DNA of 43,806 nt from an uncultured Clostridia bacterium (GTDB taxonomy: Bacteria > Bacillota > Clostridia > UBA1381). The translations under genes and the position numbers were made by a program. The notes under the pieces were generated by a model. The model was not told the origin of the DNA. It ran no database searches and saw only the letters and a list, made by a program, of their open reading frames with translations. The stretch is taken from assembly GCA_947628515.1 (NCBI GenBank), contig CANRAG010000007.1:1-43806 (forward strand). The letters run 5' to 3'. How positions within the stretch are numbered: position 1 is the stretch's first letter; each line of letters starts with the position of its first letter. This document shows, one piece after another, positions 34,251 to 42,895 of the stretch.

Positions 34251-34856
34251 ATGGAGCTTTACGGAAAAAAGGTCAAGCTGCGTGCAATTGAAGAAAGCGA
34301 TCTTGAAATGTTACGCAGTATGAAGAACGATCCGTGGACGGAGGAAATGGTAGTCGGTTGGTGTCCGCCGATTTCAACGGCTATGCAAAAGAAATGGTTT
34401 GATTCGATATCGTTGGATAATAACAAAATGCTATTTGTGATAGAGACCAAAGAGGAGGGCGCAGTAGGATATACTTGTCTGATCAATATTGACTGGAAAA
34501 ACAGAAAAGCGAATGGCGGTATAATGATAAAAAATAAAAGGAATATGTCTAAAGGAATTGCAACAGATACATATATGACAATACTTCGATACGCTTTTAT
34601 GGAATTGAATTTGAATAGAATAAATGGTTCGATTTTGGATTACAACAAGGCTTCCCAGCACGTATTGCTTGATAAAGTGGGTTATCACAGAGAAGGAGTG
34701 CAGAGGCAAGCCATATATAAAAACGGACAATATCATGACTTGATTATGATTGGAATTTTAAAGGAGGACTATATGAAGAAAATAGATGAGACAGGGTACT
34801 GGAAGAGGCCTATAGATGGTGCGCATGAATTTTTAGGGGGGGGGACACCCCAGTAG
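34251..34856 (+). CDS. RimJ/RimL-type GNAT with a G9 tract at its 3' end
   Basis: A 201-residue GNAT: KVKLRAIEESDLEMLRSMKN, GAVGYTCLINIDWKNRKANG, RNMSKGIATDTYMTILRYAF and NLNRINGSILDYNKASQHVL, the usual acyl-CoA-binding and substrate motifs. After GILKEDYMKKIDETGYWKR a G9 tract (34836-34844) encodes GGG and the frame stops at 34856. With one G fewer the frame reads on through an RBS-masking hairpin and stops at TGA 34906-34908, overlapping the ATP-grasp ATG (ATGA). AAAGGAG precedes the ATG. The substrate is unknown. Confidence 0.82.
   Translation: MELYGKKVKLRAIEESDLEMLRSMKNDPWTEEMVVGWCPPISTAMQKKWFDSISLDNNKMLFVIETKEEGAVGYTCLINIDWKNRKANGGIMIKNKRNMSKGIATDTYMTILRYAFMELNLNRINGSILDYNKASQHVLLDKVGYHREGVQRQAIYKNGQYHDLIMIGILKEDYMKKIDETGYWKRPIDGAHEFLGGGTPQ
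34836..34844. repeat. G9 tract at the end of the GNAT gene
   Basis: Nine G in a row, followed by ACA and CCCC (a possible small GGGG-ACA-CCCC hairpin). Its length decides whether the GNAT stops at 34856 (9 G), at a TAA at 34889-34891 (10 G) or at the TGA overlapping the ATP-grasp start (8 or 11 G). Confidence 0.85.
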
Positions 34857-34873
34857 TATTTTTGCGCTTTGCG

Positions 34874-34899
34874 GCGCCTCTGCCCGTATAAGGAGGCGC
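34874..34899 (+). promoter_or_regulatory. Hairpin masking the ribosome site of the second ATP-grasp gene
   Basis: GCGCCTC (34874-34880) pairs perfectly with GAGGCGC (34893-34899), extended by a T-G pair, with a 10-nt loop. The arm at 34892-34896 contains most of the AAGGAGG site (34890-34896) of the gene at 34905. A ribosome reading through from the GNAT would melt it. Confidence 0.6.
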
Positions 34900-34904
34900 G
34901 TGGC

Positions 34905-36221
34905 ATGAAAGATAATGCAAATCTTCGAAAGGAAAGCGTTAGCGGGAAATTTGCCGGAAAAGTGCTTTTGGAACTGGGCACTTCTGTTGCCAGCGCAGAT
35001 ATTGTTAAATATGCGAAAAGTGAGGGCGCATACGTAATAGTTACAGACTATTTTCCAATAGAAAAATCCGAAGCAAAGCAATACGCCGATGAAACAGCGA
35101 TGATAAGCACACTTGATGTGGACGAACTTATTAAATTTGCAAAAGAAAAGAAAATAGACGGCGTTTTTTGCGGAGTAAGTGAGCGGATTTTGATTTCGGT
35201 TTGTTCTATAGCGAAGGAACTTAAGCTCCCATGTTACTTTACAAAGGAACAATGGACCATTTTTCAGAACAAAGCAAAATTTAAAGAGGTTTGTAAGCGT
35301 TATGGAATACCTGTTGCCGAAAGCTTTATTTTGAATAATATACCTACCGAAGAAGAACTTGACGATATTGATTACCCCGTTATTGTAAAGCCCACAGATA
35401 GCAGCGCAAATATGGGAATATCAATTTGCCGATCAAAAACGGGTATGGACGCAGCGATAGCAAAGGCGTTGGATTTTTCAAAAGAGAAAAAGGTGATAAT
35501 TGAAAAATTTATTGATGGGACAGAGGTAAGCTGCACTTATGTGATAAAGGACAATGTGTGCAAATTGGTATGTATGGGTTCAAAATATGCTTATGAAAAT
35601 AGCGCCGGACTGAGAGCTCTGGCTCATGCTTATATTTATCCTTCACAATATTTAAAAGAATATATGGAAAATTTGGATGGTAAAATCACAGCCATGTTGG
35701 AGGGCCAATGTCTTAATAACTGTACCGTTTTTTTTCAAGGAATTTACCAAAACGGTAATTTCTGTTTCTTTGAAGCGGGATTAAGAATGGAAGGCACTGC
35801 CTCGTATAATATTACAAAAGAAATTTCCAGGCAAAACTTTATGGAATTCATGGTTGATAATGCTATGTCCTTAAATAGTGATTATGATTTAAATTGTGAG
35901 GATGCGACATTTGGAGGAAAAACATTTGTTAAATTCTCGCAAATCATCAGCGGCGGACAAATCAAAAGAATAGAAGGTTACGATAAAATAATATCTCATC
36001 CCATGATCTTGTCGTCAGAACAAAGGCATGGGATAGGCGACACCATAATAAACGATGGAACGTTGTGCCAACATATGTTCAGATATGTTTTGTTCGATGA
36101 GGACATAAAAAAGATTTGTGAGATGATACGCAAAATTCAAAAAGAAGTCAGGGTATATGATGAGCATGGAAACGATTTGTTGATTGATGACTTCAAGCCG
36201 GAAATCATGTTGGAATGGTGA
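34905..36221 (+). CDS. ATP-grasp ligase (second)
   Basis: A 438-residue ATP-grasp protein: GKVLLELGTSVASADIVKYA, DYFPIEKSEAKQYADET, YPVIVKPTDSSANMGISIC (ATP-binding lysine), EKFIDGTEVSCTYVI and FFEAGLRMEGTASYNI in the metal-binding part. It is a paralogue of the protein at 32079, with a similar N-terminal Rossmann domain. The ATG at 34905 lies 8 nt after AAGGAGG, and this SD is inside a hairpin. A TTG at 34869 in frame is unlikely. It may act in sequence with the first ligase; the substrate is unknown. Confidence 0.82.
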   Translation: MKDNANLRKESVSGKFAGKVLLELGTSVASADIVKYAKSEGAYVIVTDYFPIEKSEAKQYADETAMISTLDVDELIKFAKEKKIDGVFCGVSERILISVCSIAKELKLPCYFTKEQWTIFQNKAKFKEVCKRYGIPVAESFILNNIPTEEELDDIDYPVIVKPTDSSANMGISICRSKTGMDAAIAKALDFSKEKKVIIEKFIDGTEVSCTYVIKDNVCKLVCMGSKYAYENSAGLRALAHAYIYPSQYLKEYMENLDGKITAMLEGQCLNNCTVFFQGIYQNGNFCFFEAGLRMEGTASYNITKEISRQNFMEFMVDNAMSLNSDYDLNCEDATFGGKTFVKFSQIISGGQIKRIEGYDKIISHPMILSSEQRHGIGDTIINDGTLCQHMFRYVLFDEDIKKICEMIRKIQKEVRVYDEHGNDLLIDDFKPEIMLEW

Positions 36222-36229
36222 GGTAGGCT

Positions 36230-37633
36230 ATGTTAATAATCGTTATTTTGTACTTAATAATTACGTTTATATTAGGTTATTTAGCAAAAAAGAAGAGCAA
36301 AACAGCGCGTTCATTTCATGGAGCAAATTTAGGTATCCTTATGTGTGTGGTTGCCGGAGCAGGTGAATGGATGGGAGGCACATCCACTACCGGAGTGTCG
36401 GAATATGGTTATTTATATGGCATTTCCGGCGCTTGGTACACCATTGCAAATGGAATAGGCATATTATTTTGTTCCGTATTTTTCGCAAAATTGTACCGCA
36501 GTTTAAATCAGCCGACAATTCCGGGAATTATAAGTCATTATATTGGCCAAAATGCCCGCACCGTGTCAAGCGCAATTCTTATATTTGTAATGCTTATGGT
36601 GGGGGTTTCTCAAATGATAGCCATTGGAACCTTGGGACATATTTTGTTTGATTTGAATATTGGCGTATCAATAGCTGTATTGGGGATAGTGGTTTTAGTA
36701 TATACTCTTCTTGGCGGTATGGTTGCGGTGGGATATACGAATACGATGCATTTGATAGTTATGTATGTTGGAGTTATTGCGGCTGTGATAGGAGCATTTT
36801 ATAAATCCGGAGGTGTTTCCGAGGTAATGGCAAGCCTTCCGGAGAGTTACACACAAATATCAAGCATTGGAGGAGTTAAAATCAGTTCTTGGGTGATTGC
36901 TTCTATTTTGGGAGCGTGCACTGCGCAGGCAGGAATTCAACCTGTTCTTATGGCAAGAGATGAAAAAGTCGCAGTAAAAGCATCATTATATATATCGCTC
37001 ATTGTTGCCCCGTTTGGCATACTGACTGCCATTCTTGGCATGGTAGCAAAAGTATGGTATCCAAATCTGTCAAGTGCAAAATTGGCTTTGCCAATGTTAA
37101 TGAACGGTTTACCTGCCATAATGTCTGGACTTGTAATAGCGGCAATGCTTGCGGCAATACTTTCAACGGCGTCACCAATATTTTTATCATGCGGGACGCT
37201 TTTCACAAAAGATATTTACAGAAGGATTTGTCCGGATGTTAATGATAAGAAAGAATTGGTTATTTCAAGAATAAGCACCGCAGCGGCGGGAATTGTCTGC
37301 ATAGTATTGGCAATTTTGATGTTCAATTTTTCTGCGGTTTTAGATATTGTATATTTTGCGTATTCTCTCAGGGGAAGCTTATTTATAGTACTGTTGTTTG
37401 GAATATACTCAAATAAATATAAGATACCTGAAAGACAAGCGATAACGGCGATGATTATAACATCTATGGTTGGATTGGGCTGGGTAATATACAAGAGCGT
37501 TTGCGGACATTATCCCATTTCGGATTACATAAGTGAAACGTATGCTTCTGTAATAGCTGCATTTATTTCTATGGCTATTATCAAGATATTAAGTATCAGA
37601 AAAAGCATTGTAAAAAGGAATGATGAGATTTGA
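36230..37633 (+). CDS. Sodium:solute symporter family transporter (SSS)
   Basis: A 467-residue protein with about 13 hydrophobic helices. SSS features are seen: GAGEWMGGTSTTGVSEYGYLYG near residues 43-65, TIPGIISHYIG, YTLLGGMVAVGYTNTMHLIVM and ILSTASPIFLSCGTLFTKDIYRR. These carriers import organic solutes with sodium. GAGG precedes the ATG, and the gene starts 8 nt after the ATP-grasp gene, so it is likely cotranscribed. A secondary importer inside a polysaccharide locus is unusual; it may bring in the substrate for the adjacent ligases. Confidence 0.88.
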   Translation: MLIIVILYLIITFILGYLAKKKSKTARSFHGANLGILMCVVAGAGEWMGGTSTTGVSEYGYLYGISGAWYTIANGIGILFCSVFFAKLYRSLNQPTIPGIISHYIGQNARTVSSAILIFVMLMVGVSQMIAIGTLGHILFDLNIGVSIAVLGIVVLVYTLLGGMVAVGYTNTMHLIVMYVGVIAAVIGAFYKSGGVSEVMASLPESYTQISSIGGVKISSWVIASILGACTAQAGIQPVLMARDEKVAVKASLYISLIVAPFGILTAILGMVAKVWYPNLSSAKLALPMLMNGLPAIMSGLVIAAMLAAILSTASPIFLSCGTLFTKDIYRRICPDVNDKKELVISRISTAAAGIVCIVLAILMFNFSAVLDIVYFAYSLRGSLFIVLLFGIYSNKYKIPERQAITAMIITSMVGLGWVIYKSVCGHYPISDYISETYASVIAAFISMAIIKILSIRKSIVKRNDEI

Positions 37634-37710
37634 AAATAAACGTAACTCATATTTGATGCAATGTTGAGATTATAAAATGATTTTAAAGGAAAAATCAAGG
37701 AGTTAAAAAT

Positions 37711-38199
37711 ATGCGCAAAGAAACCAAAATATCGGATGTGATTATAATTATACCAAGAGTGTTTCGAGATGACAGAGGCGAGTTTTTTGAATCGTTTAGC
37801 ATAAACAAACTAAAAGAATACGGAATAGAATTTACTCCTGCTCAAGAAAATTGCGATCTTTCCGAGGAAAAAGGAACGATACGCGGGCTTCATTTTCAGA
37901 ACAATCCCATGGCGAAAGCAAAGCTCGTGTGTTGTACTAAAGGGCGGGTTATGGATTTCGCTGTTGACTTGAGGAAAAATTCGCCTATGTATTTAAAATA
38001 TGTAAAAGCAGAATTGTCAGATGAAAATAAATCAGTTATATATACCGCAGATTTGCGCATGGAGCTGTATTCATTTAATAATGCAGAAGACTATTTAAAG
38101 GGACATTACGGAGAAAAGTTTATGGAAATGCCTCCGATTGAACAGAGACTGATAGGAATTAATCACGTTGAAATTTTCCGGAATGAAAAAATAATATAA
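37711..38199 (+). pseudogene. rfbC: RfbC (dTDP-4-keto-6-deoxyglucose 3,5-epimerase) N-terminus fused to a LicD-like C-terminus
   Basis: Residues 1-110 follow RfbC: IIPRVFRDDRGEFFESF, GTIRGLHFQNNPMAKAKLV (catalytic His), GRVMDFAVDLRKNSPMYLKY and ELSDENKSVIY. The next RfbC motif (IPxGFAHG, then YKCDDYY with the catalytic Tyr) is absent. Instead the frame reads NAEDYLKGHYGEKFMEMPPI, then EQRLIGINHVEIF, which matches the C-terminal end of LicD-family proteins (YLxxxYGxxMxxPPxExR). The open frame looks like the join left by a deletion between two genes. It cannot be a working epimerase; the 3,5-epimerisation for rhamnose would be missing here. Confidence 0.6.
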
Positions 38200-38219
38200 T
38201 CAGTACGGAGTAGAACGCC

Positions 38220-39323
38220 ATGAAAAGAATTAATGTAACACGGTCGTCAATGCCGAGGATAGAGGAATACATAGAAGAAATCAAAGACCTGTGGGAGAGC
38301 AGATGGCTGACGAATATGGGCGCAAAGCATAGCGAATTGCAGGACAAGCTGTGTGAGTATTTGTCCGTACCGCAGGTGTCGCTTTTTACAAATGGACATC
38401 TCGCGCTTGAAGCGGCGATTGCTTCAATGAAGCTTACGGGCGAGATTATAACAACGCCGTTTACATTCGCCTCAACGACACAGGCTATTGTGCGAAATGG
38501 ATTAACACCGGTATTTTGCGACATAAAGGCGGATGACTGCACAATTGACGCAGATAAGATAGAGGAGTTAATAACCGATAGAACATCCGCTATTATTCCT
38601 GTGCATGTATACGGGAATGTATGCGATGTTGAGAAGATACGCGAGACAGCAAAGAAGCATGGCCTAAAGGTTATATATGATGCGGCACATGCGTTCGGAA
38701 TAGAAGTTGGAAACAAAGGAATAGGTTCATTTGGAGATGCATCCATGTTTAGTTTCCATGCTACGAAGGTGTTTCATACAATAGAGGGTGGATGCGTCAC
38801 ATATTCAGACAAATCATTGACGTCGAAACTTCAGGTACAAAAGAATTTTGGTATGATAAACGCTTATGATTATCCAGAGATTGCGGGTAACTCAAAAATG
38901 AATGAATTTCAAGCAGCAATGGGATTGTGCAACTTAAGACATATAGATGAGAAAATACAAAAAAGAAAAAAAGTTGTTTATCGCTATATAGAACGGTTAA
39001 AGGGATTAGAGGGGATAACCATATGGCATGAACAGGACGGGATAAAACATAATTATGCATATTTCCCGGTTATGTTTGATAAAGAATTGTTTGGTAAGTC
39101 ACGTGATGAAGTTGTGGATAAGCTGAGCGAGTATAATATATATGCGCGGAAATATTTCTATCCGCTGACAAGCCGGTTGCAATGTTATATGGGGAAGTTT
39201 CCGATTCAGTCGACGCCCGTGGCAGAGAAATGCGCATCAGAGGTTTTGACACTGCCACTGTATGCGGATTTATCTTTAGATGATGTGGATATGATATGTG
39301 ATATAATTTTAAATTTGAGGTGA
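38220..39323 (+). CDS. VioA-like dTDP-4-keto-6-deoxyglucose aminotransferase (DegT family)
   Basis: A 367-residue PLP enzyme: VTRSSMPRIEEYIEEIKDLW, SRWLTNMGAKHSELQ, FTNGHLALEAAI, TTPFTFASTTQAI, YDAAHAFGIE and the PLP lysine in FSFHATKVFHTIEGG. The start and the WLTNxG segment resemble VioA, which makes dTDP-4-amino-4,6-dideoxyglucose. RfbA and RfbB lie downstream and supply dTDP-4-keto-6-deoxyglucose. The 3-amino or galacto isomer (FdtB, WecE-type) cannot be excluded. Its end overlaps the GTG option of the next gene. Confidence 0.83.
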   Translation: MKRINVTRSSMPRIEEYIEEIKDLWESRWLTNMGAKHSELQDKLCEYLSVPQVSLFTNGHLALEAAIASMKLTGEIITTPFTFASTTQAIVRNGLTPVFCDIKADDCTIDADKIEELITDRTSAIIPVHVYGNVCDVEKIRETAKKHGLKVIYDAAHAFGIEVGNKGIGSFGDASMFSFHATKVFHTIEGGCVTYSDKSLTSKLQVQKNFGMINAYDYPEIAGNSKMNEFQAAMGLCNLRHIDEKIQKRKKVVYRYIERLKGLEGITIWHEQDGIKHNYAYFPVMFDKELFGKSRDEVVDKLSEYNIYARKYFYPLTSRLQCYMGKFPIQSTPVAEKCASEVLTLPLYADLSLDDVDMICDIILNLR

Positions 39324-39331
39324 CACAGCTG

Positions 39332-40930
39332 ATGAAAGAAAATATAAAAAAATATGGACTTATAATATTTTCATTTGGATTCATCGTTTTAACATGTTTA
39401 TTTTGGAGCATACAAAAATCAGGATTGATGATAGATGAAATATATCAGCATTGTATGTCAAATGGAGTTTTTCCGCCCTTTGTTGGAGAAAGTAATTCTC
39501 TGTGCGGCGAAAATATGATAGATATGGTTATTACCCAGGATGAATTGCGAAGTCTTATAGATGTATCACCTGATACGAGATTTGATTTTGAAAGTGTTTA
39601 TATAAACCATGCACAGGATGTGCACCCGCCTCTATATGCTATGCTATTACATGGGATATATTCCTTAACCGGGGGGGGGTACTCTAAATGGATAGGTTTA
39701 ATATTAAATCTTGTATTATATATGACTACTTTAATATTATTATATAAGCTTTGTCAACAAATGTTTGATAGCGGGAAGATTGCGCTATCTGTAGTCATAT
39801 TATACGGGTTGAGTTACATGGGACTATCGACATTTCTCATGATAAGAATGTACATACTTTTGACCTTGTTTACAGTATTACTGGCGTATATTATCTTACA
39901 AATATTACAGACGGATAAAAAATATTTATATCCGCTGCTCACCCTAACAATGTTTGCGGGATTGTTCACACAGTACTATTTTGTGTTTTACGCATTCTTC
40001 ATTTGTTTGGGGGCGGATATTTATTTCCTTATAAATAGGAATTATAAAAAAGCGGCGATATTTTCGATATTCGCACTGTCGGGAGTAGCGTTGATGTATG
40101 GCGTATATCCTGTATGCATAGATCACATGTTTACCAATCAGTTGGTATCGGGAAAAACTGCCGTTAATAACATATTAAATATATCAAATTACGGCAGACG
40201 GATTATAAGATTTATAGGTGGAGCTTGCACCGGTTCGATATTGGGTGTTCTTATTGGATTTGTATCTTTTTTCGCTATTATAAAGACAGGCAGGGGCGGA
40301 ATAAAAAAACACATAAAAACAGATAAAACTATATGGGCAATTATGACTATATTACCGGCATATATTTCATTGATAATATCAGCTATTGTGTCTCCGTATG
40401 TTGTGACGAGGTATATATACAATCTGTTCCCAGTAATCGCATTGACAATAGGATATATGATGTGGCTATTAAACAGTGTATATACGGGAAGGAAAAAGTC
40501 ATTAACAAAATATTTTATTATTGGACTTATAGTGTTGTCTGTTATAAGCATGATTAAAGAGCCGGGATATTTGTATAGAGAAGATAAAGGATACAATGAA
40601 AGTATGAGCAAATATTCTAACTCACCGTGTATATGTATTTGCGAGAACAATAATCCGTTTGTGACTCAAAATCTTATGCAATTATTACAATTTAAAAGCA
40701 TATTTGTAACAGATAATATCAACTCAGACCAAATGATTAAATATATTAATTCATTTGTTGACAATGGAAATATAGTATTTTTGGTGGATGTGAACGCTAT
40801 GAGTACGCAGGGATATAAACCTGACAAAGCAGTAGAGGACTTTGGAAGAAGTATAGGTTATAATACTTGTGAGAACTTATATATAAGATATAAAAATTCA
40901 GCTGCATATGTATTATCATCGAACCAATAA
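39332..40930 (+). CDS. GT-C (ArnT/PMT-like) membrane glycosyltransferase with an internal G9 tract
   Basis: A 532-residue membrane protein with about 11-13 helices. DEIYQH near the start and VHPPLYAMLLHGIYSLTGGG (the Asp/His-Pro-Pro loop) are the GT39/PMT-like signature of enzymes using polyprenyl-phosphate sugars. SD GAGGTG at 39317-39322 suits the ATG at 39332 (9 nt) rather than GTG 39320. The three glycines are encoded by G9 (39671-39679), in frame here. One base gained or lost would stop translation soon after residue 115. It could add a side-chain sugar outside the cell membrane. Confidence 0.8.
   Translation: MKENIKKYGLIIFSFGFIVLTCLFWSIQKSGLMIDEIYQHCMSNGVFPPFVGESNSLCGENMIDMVITQDELRSLIDVSPDTRFDFESVYINHAQDVHPPLYAMLLHGIYSLTGGGYSKWIGLILNLVLYMTTLILLYKLCQQMFDSGKIALSVVILYGLSYMGLSTFLMIRMYILLTLFTVLLAYIILQILQTDKKYLYPLLTLTMFAGLFTQYYFVFYAFFICLGADIYFLINRNYKKAAIFSIFALSGVALMYGVYPVCIDHMFTNQLVSGKTAVNNILNISNYGRRIIRFIGGACTGSILGVLIGFVSFFAIIKTGRGGIKKHIKTDKTIWAIMTILPAYISLIISAIVSPYVVTRYIYNLFPVIALTIGYMMWLLNSVYTGRKKSLTKYFIIGLIVLSVISMIKEPGYLYREDKGYNESMSKYSNSPCICICENNNPFVTQNLMQLLQFKSIFVTDNINSDQMIKYINSFVDNGNIVFLVDVNAMSTQGYKPDKAVEDFGRSIGYNTCENLYIRYKNSAAYVLSSNQ
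39671..39679. repeat. G9 tract inside the GT-C gene
   Basis: Nine G encode Gly-Gly-Gly near residue 115 of the GT-C protein, directly after its HPPLY loop. In this copy the frame is open (ON). Slippage by one base would truncate the protein. Confidence 0.85.
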
Positions 40931-40936
40931 ACCAAC

Positions 40937-40945
40937 GGGGGGGGG
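40937..40945. repeat. G9 tract serving as the apparent ribosome site of rfbA
   Basis: Nine G end 6 nt before the rfbA ATG. No other SD-like sequence exists between the GT-C stop (40930) and the start, so the tract must pair with the anti-SD (partly by G-U). A length change would alter SD strength or spacing. Confidence 0.75.
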
Positions 40946-40951
40946 ATATGA

Positions 40952-41818
40952 ATGAAAGGAATAATATTGGCCGGAGGTCAAGGGACAAGATTATACCCAA
41001 TTACAAAGGTTATGTCAAAGCAACTTTTACCGATTTACGATAAGCCGATGATATATTATCCGTTATCGACGTTGCTTTTGGCTGGGATAAGAGATGTGCT
41101 TATAATTTCTACGCCCGAAGATACGCCAGTATATGAGAAGCTTTTAGGCGATGGGACAAAGCTTGGCGTACATATAAGTTATAGGATTCAACCGGAACCG
41201 AGAGGACTTGCTGAGGCATTCATACTTGGGGAGGGATTCATCAGCAAGGATAATGTTTGTCTTATACTTGGCGACAATATTTTCTACGGCAAGGATTTCA
41301 CAAAAATTTTGAGGGATGCGCAAAATAAGCTTGATGGAGCGGTGGTGTTTGGGTATCCGGTAAAAAATCCTAAAGATTTTGGGGTGGTCGAGTTTGATAC
41401 TGATGGAAATGTTGTATCAATAGAAGAAAAACCGGACAAGCCTAAGTCAAACTATGCGGTACCGGGATTATACTTTTATGATAATGATGTTGTGGAAATT
41501 GCAAAGAATATAAAGCCTTCCGCAAGAGGCGAGTTGGAAATAACATCTGTTAATAATGCGTATCTTAAAAGAGATAAACTGAAGGTTCAGCTTATGCAGC
41601 GCGGTATGGCATGGCTTGACACGGGAACTCCACAAGGAATGCTTGATGCAAGTAGGTTTGTTGAGACTGTCCAGAAGATGCAAGGTTTCTATATTTCATG
41701 TATCGAGGAAATTGCGTGGCGGCGCGGATTTATTGACACAAAGCAACTGCAAAAACTGGGCGAAGAGTTAAAGATGACCGAATACGGGCAGTATCTGTTA
41801 TCACTTACGGAGGAATAA
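40952..41818 (+). CDS. rfbA: Glucose-1-phosphate thymidylyltransferase
   Basis: A 288-residue Rfb[65 protein letters not shown] and [11 protein letters not shown]. It makes dTDP-glucose from dTTP and glucose-1-phosphate. Its stop is one base before the rfbB start (TAAAATG). The ribosome site is a G9 tract. It feeds the dTDP-amino-sugar branch; because rfbC is broken and no rfbD is seen, rhamnose synthesis from this locus is doubtful. Confidence 0.97.
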   Translation: MKGIILAGGQGTRLYPITKVMSKQLLPIYDKPMIYYPLSTLLLAGIRDVLIISTPEDTPVYEKLLGDGTKLGVHISYRIQPEPRGLAEAFILGEGFISKDNVCLILGDNIFYGKDFTKILRDAQNKLDGAVVFGYPVKNPKDFGVVEFDTDGNVVSIEEKPDKPKSNYAVPGLYFYDNDVVEIAKNIKPSARGELEITSVNNAYLKRDKLKVQLMQRGMAWLDTGTPQGMLDASRFVETVQKMQGFYISCIEEIAWRRGFIDTKQLQKLGEELKMTEYGQYLLSLTEE

Positions 41819-41819
41819 A

Positions 41820-42842
41820 ATGAATTTGCTAATCACCGGCGGAGCCGGATTTATAGGCGGAAACTTCACACACTACATGGTGAACAAGTATCCCGACTAC
41901 AACATAATCGTGCTGGATAAGCTCACATATGCGGGAAATCTTGAAACGCTTGAACCTGTGATGAATAACATAAAATTCATAAAGAGCGATATAGCGGACA
42001 GAGACGCGGTTTATAGGTTGTTTGAGGAAGAAAAGCCGGATATAGTCGTAAACTTTGCCGCGGAGAGCCATGTGGACCGCTCAATAGATGATCCCGAGAT
42101 ATTTTTGATAACCAACATGCTCGGAACGCAGGTACTTATGGATGCGTGTCGTAAGTACGGTATAAAGAGGTACCATCAGGTATCAACCGATGAGGTATAC
42201 GGCGATCTTCCGCTTGACAGACCGGATCTGTTTTTCACGGAGGAAACGCCGATACATACGTCAAGCCCATATAGCGCGTCTAAGGCAAGCGCGGATTTAT
42301 TGGTACAAGCGTACCATAGGACATATAACCTGCCTGTGACGATAAGCCGTTGTTCGAATAATTATGGACCGTACCATTTCCCGGAAAAGCTTATACCGCT
42401 TATGATAGCGAATGCGTTAAATGATAAACCGCTGCCGGTATACGGTAAAGGCGAAAATGTGCGCGACTGGCTGTATGTGGAAGATCACTGCAAAGCGATA
42501 GACTTAATTATCCACAAAGGCAGAGAAGGCGAGGTATACAACATAGGCGGGCACAATGAAAAGACGAATATCTACATTGTAAAGAAAATCCTTGAACTGC
42601 TGAATAAGCCGGAAAGCTTGATAACATATGTAACGGACAGAAAAGGACACGACCTGCGGTACGCCATAGATCCGACCAAGATACATAATGAGCTCGGCTG
42701 GGAACCGGAGACGAAATTCGATGATGGCATAGTAAAGACGGTAGAGTGGTATCTTGCAAACAAGTCATGGTGGGAGAAGATTATATCGGGAGAGTATATG
42801 GAGTACTATAAGAAAATGTACATAAACAGAGGTAGTATATGA
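41820..42842 (+). CDS. rfbB: dTDP-glucose 4,6-dehydratase
   Basis: A 340-residue SDR-extended dehydratase: [18 protein letters not shown] (NAD loop), [37 protein letters not shown] (Tyr/Lys), [18 protein letters not shown] and [13 protein letters not shown]. It converts dTDP-glucose to dTDP-4-keto-6-deoxyglucose, the substrate of the VioA-like enzyme. GGAGG precedes the ATG. Codon and base use resemble the housekeeping part rather than the AT-rich glycosyltransferase genes. Confidence 0.97.
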   Translation: MNLLITGGAGFIGGNFTHYMVNKYPDYNIIVLDKLTYAGNLETLEPVMNNIKFIKSDIADRDAVYRLFEEEKPDIVVNFAAESHVDRSIDDPEIFLITNMLGTQVLMDACRKYGIKRYHQVSTDEVYGDLPLDRPDLFFTEETPIHTSSPYSASKASADLLVQAYHRTYNLPVTISRCSNNYGPYHFPEKLIPLMIANALNDKPLPVYGKGENVRDWLYVEDHCKAIDLIIHKGREGEVYNIGGHNEKTNIYIVKKILELLNKPESLITYVTDRKGHDLRYAIDPTKIHNELGWEPETKFDDGIVKTVEWYLANKSWWEKIISGEYMEYYKKMYINRGSI

Positions 42843-42877
42843 TGTTCAACGACAAAATAGTATATATGCGGGGCTAA
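42842..42877 (+). pseudogene. Start stump of a lost gene (CapD/PseB-like 4,6-dehydratase?)
   Basis: ATG 42842 overlaps the rfbB stop (TGATG), a typical coupling, and reads [11 protein letters not shown] before TAA. The opening MFNDK resembles PseB/FlaA1-type UDP-GlcNAc 4,6-dehydratases (MFNDKxxLxTGGTGS). The rest is absent. If right, the stump marks deletion of an enzyme that the EpsN branch would need. The peptide is very short, so this is tentative. Confidence 0.3.
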
Positions 42878-42895
42878 AGGAAGTGGTAGAATAAA

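Noticed and set aside
34869..34904. Upstream TTG start for the second ATP-grasp gene
   Set aside because: It would place the start inside the RBS hairpin and ahead of the clear AAGGAGG site; ATG 34905 fits better.
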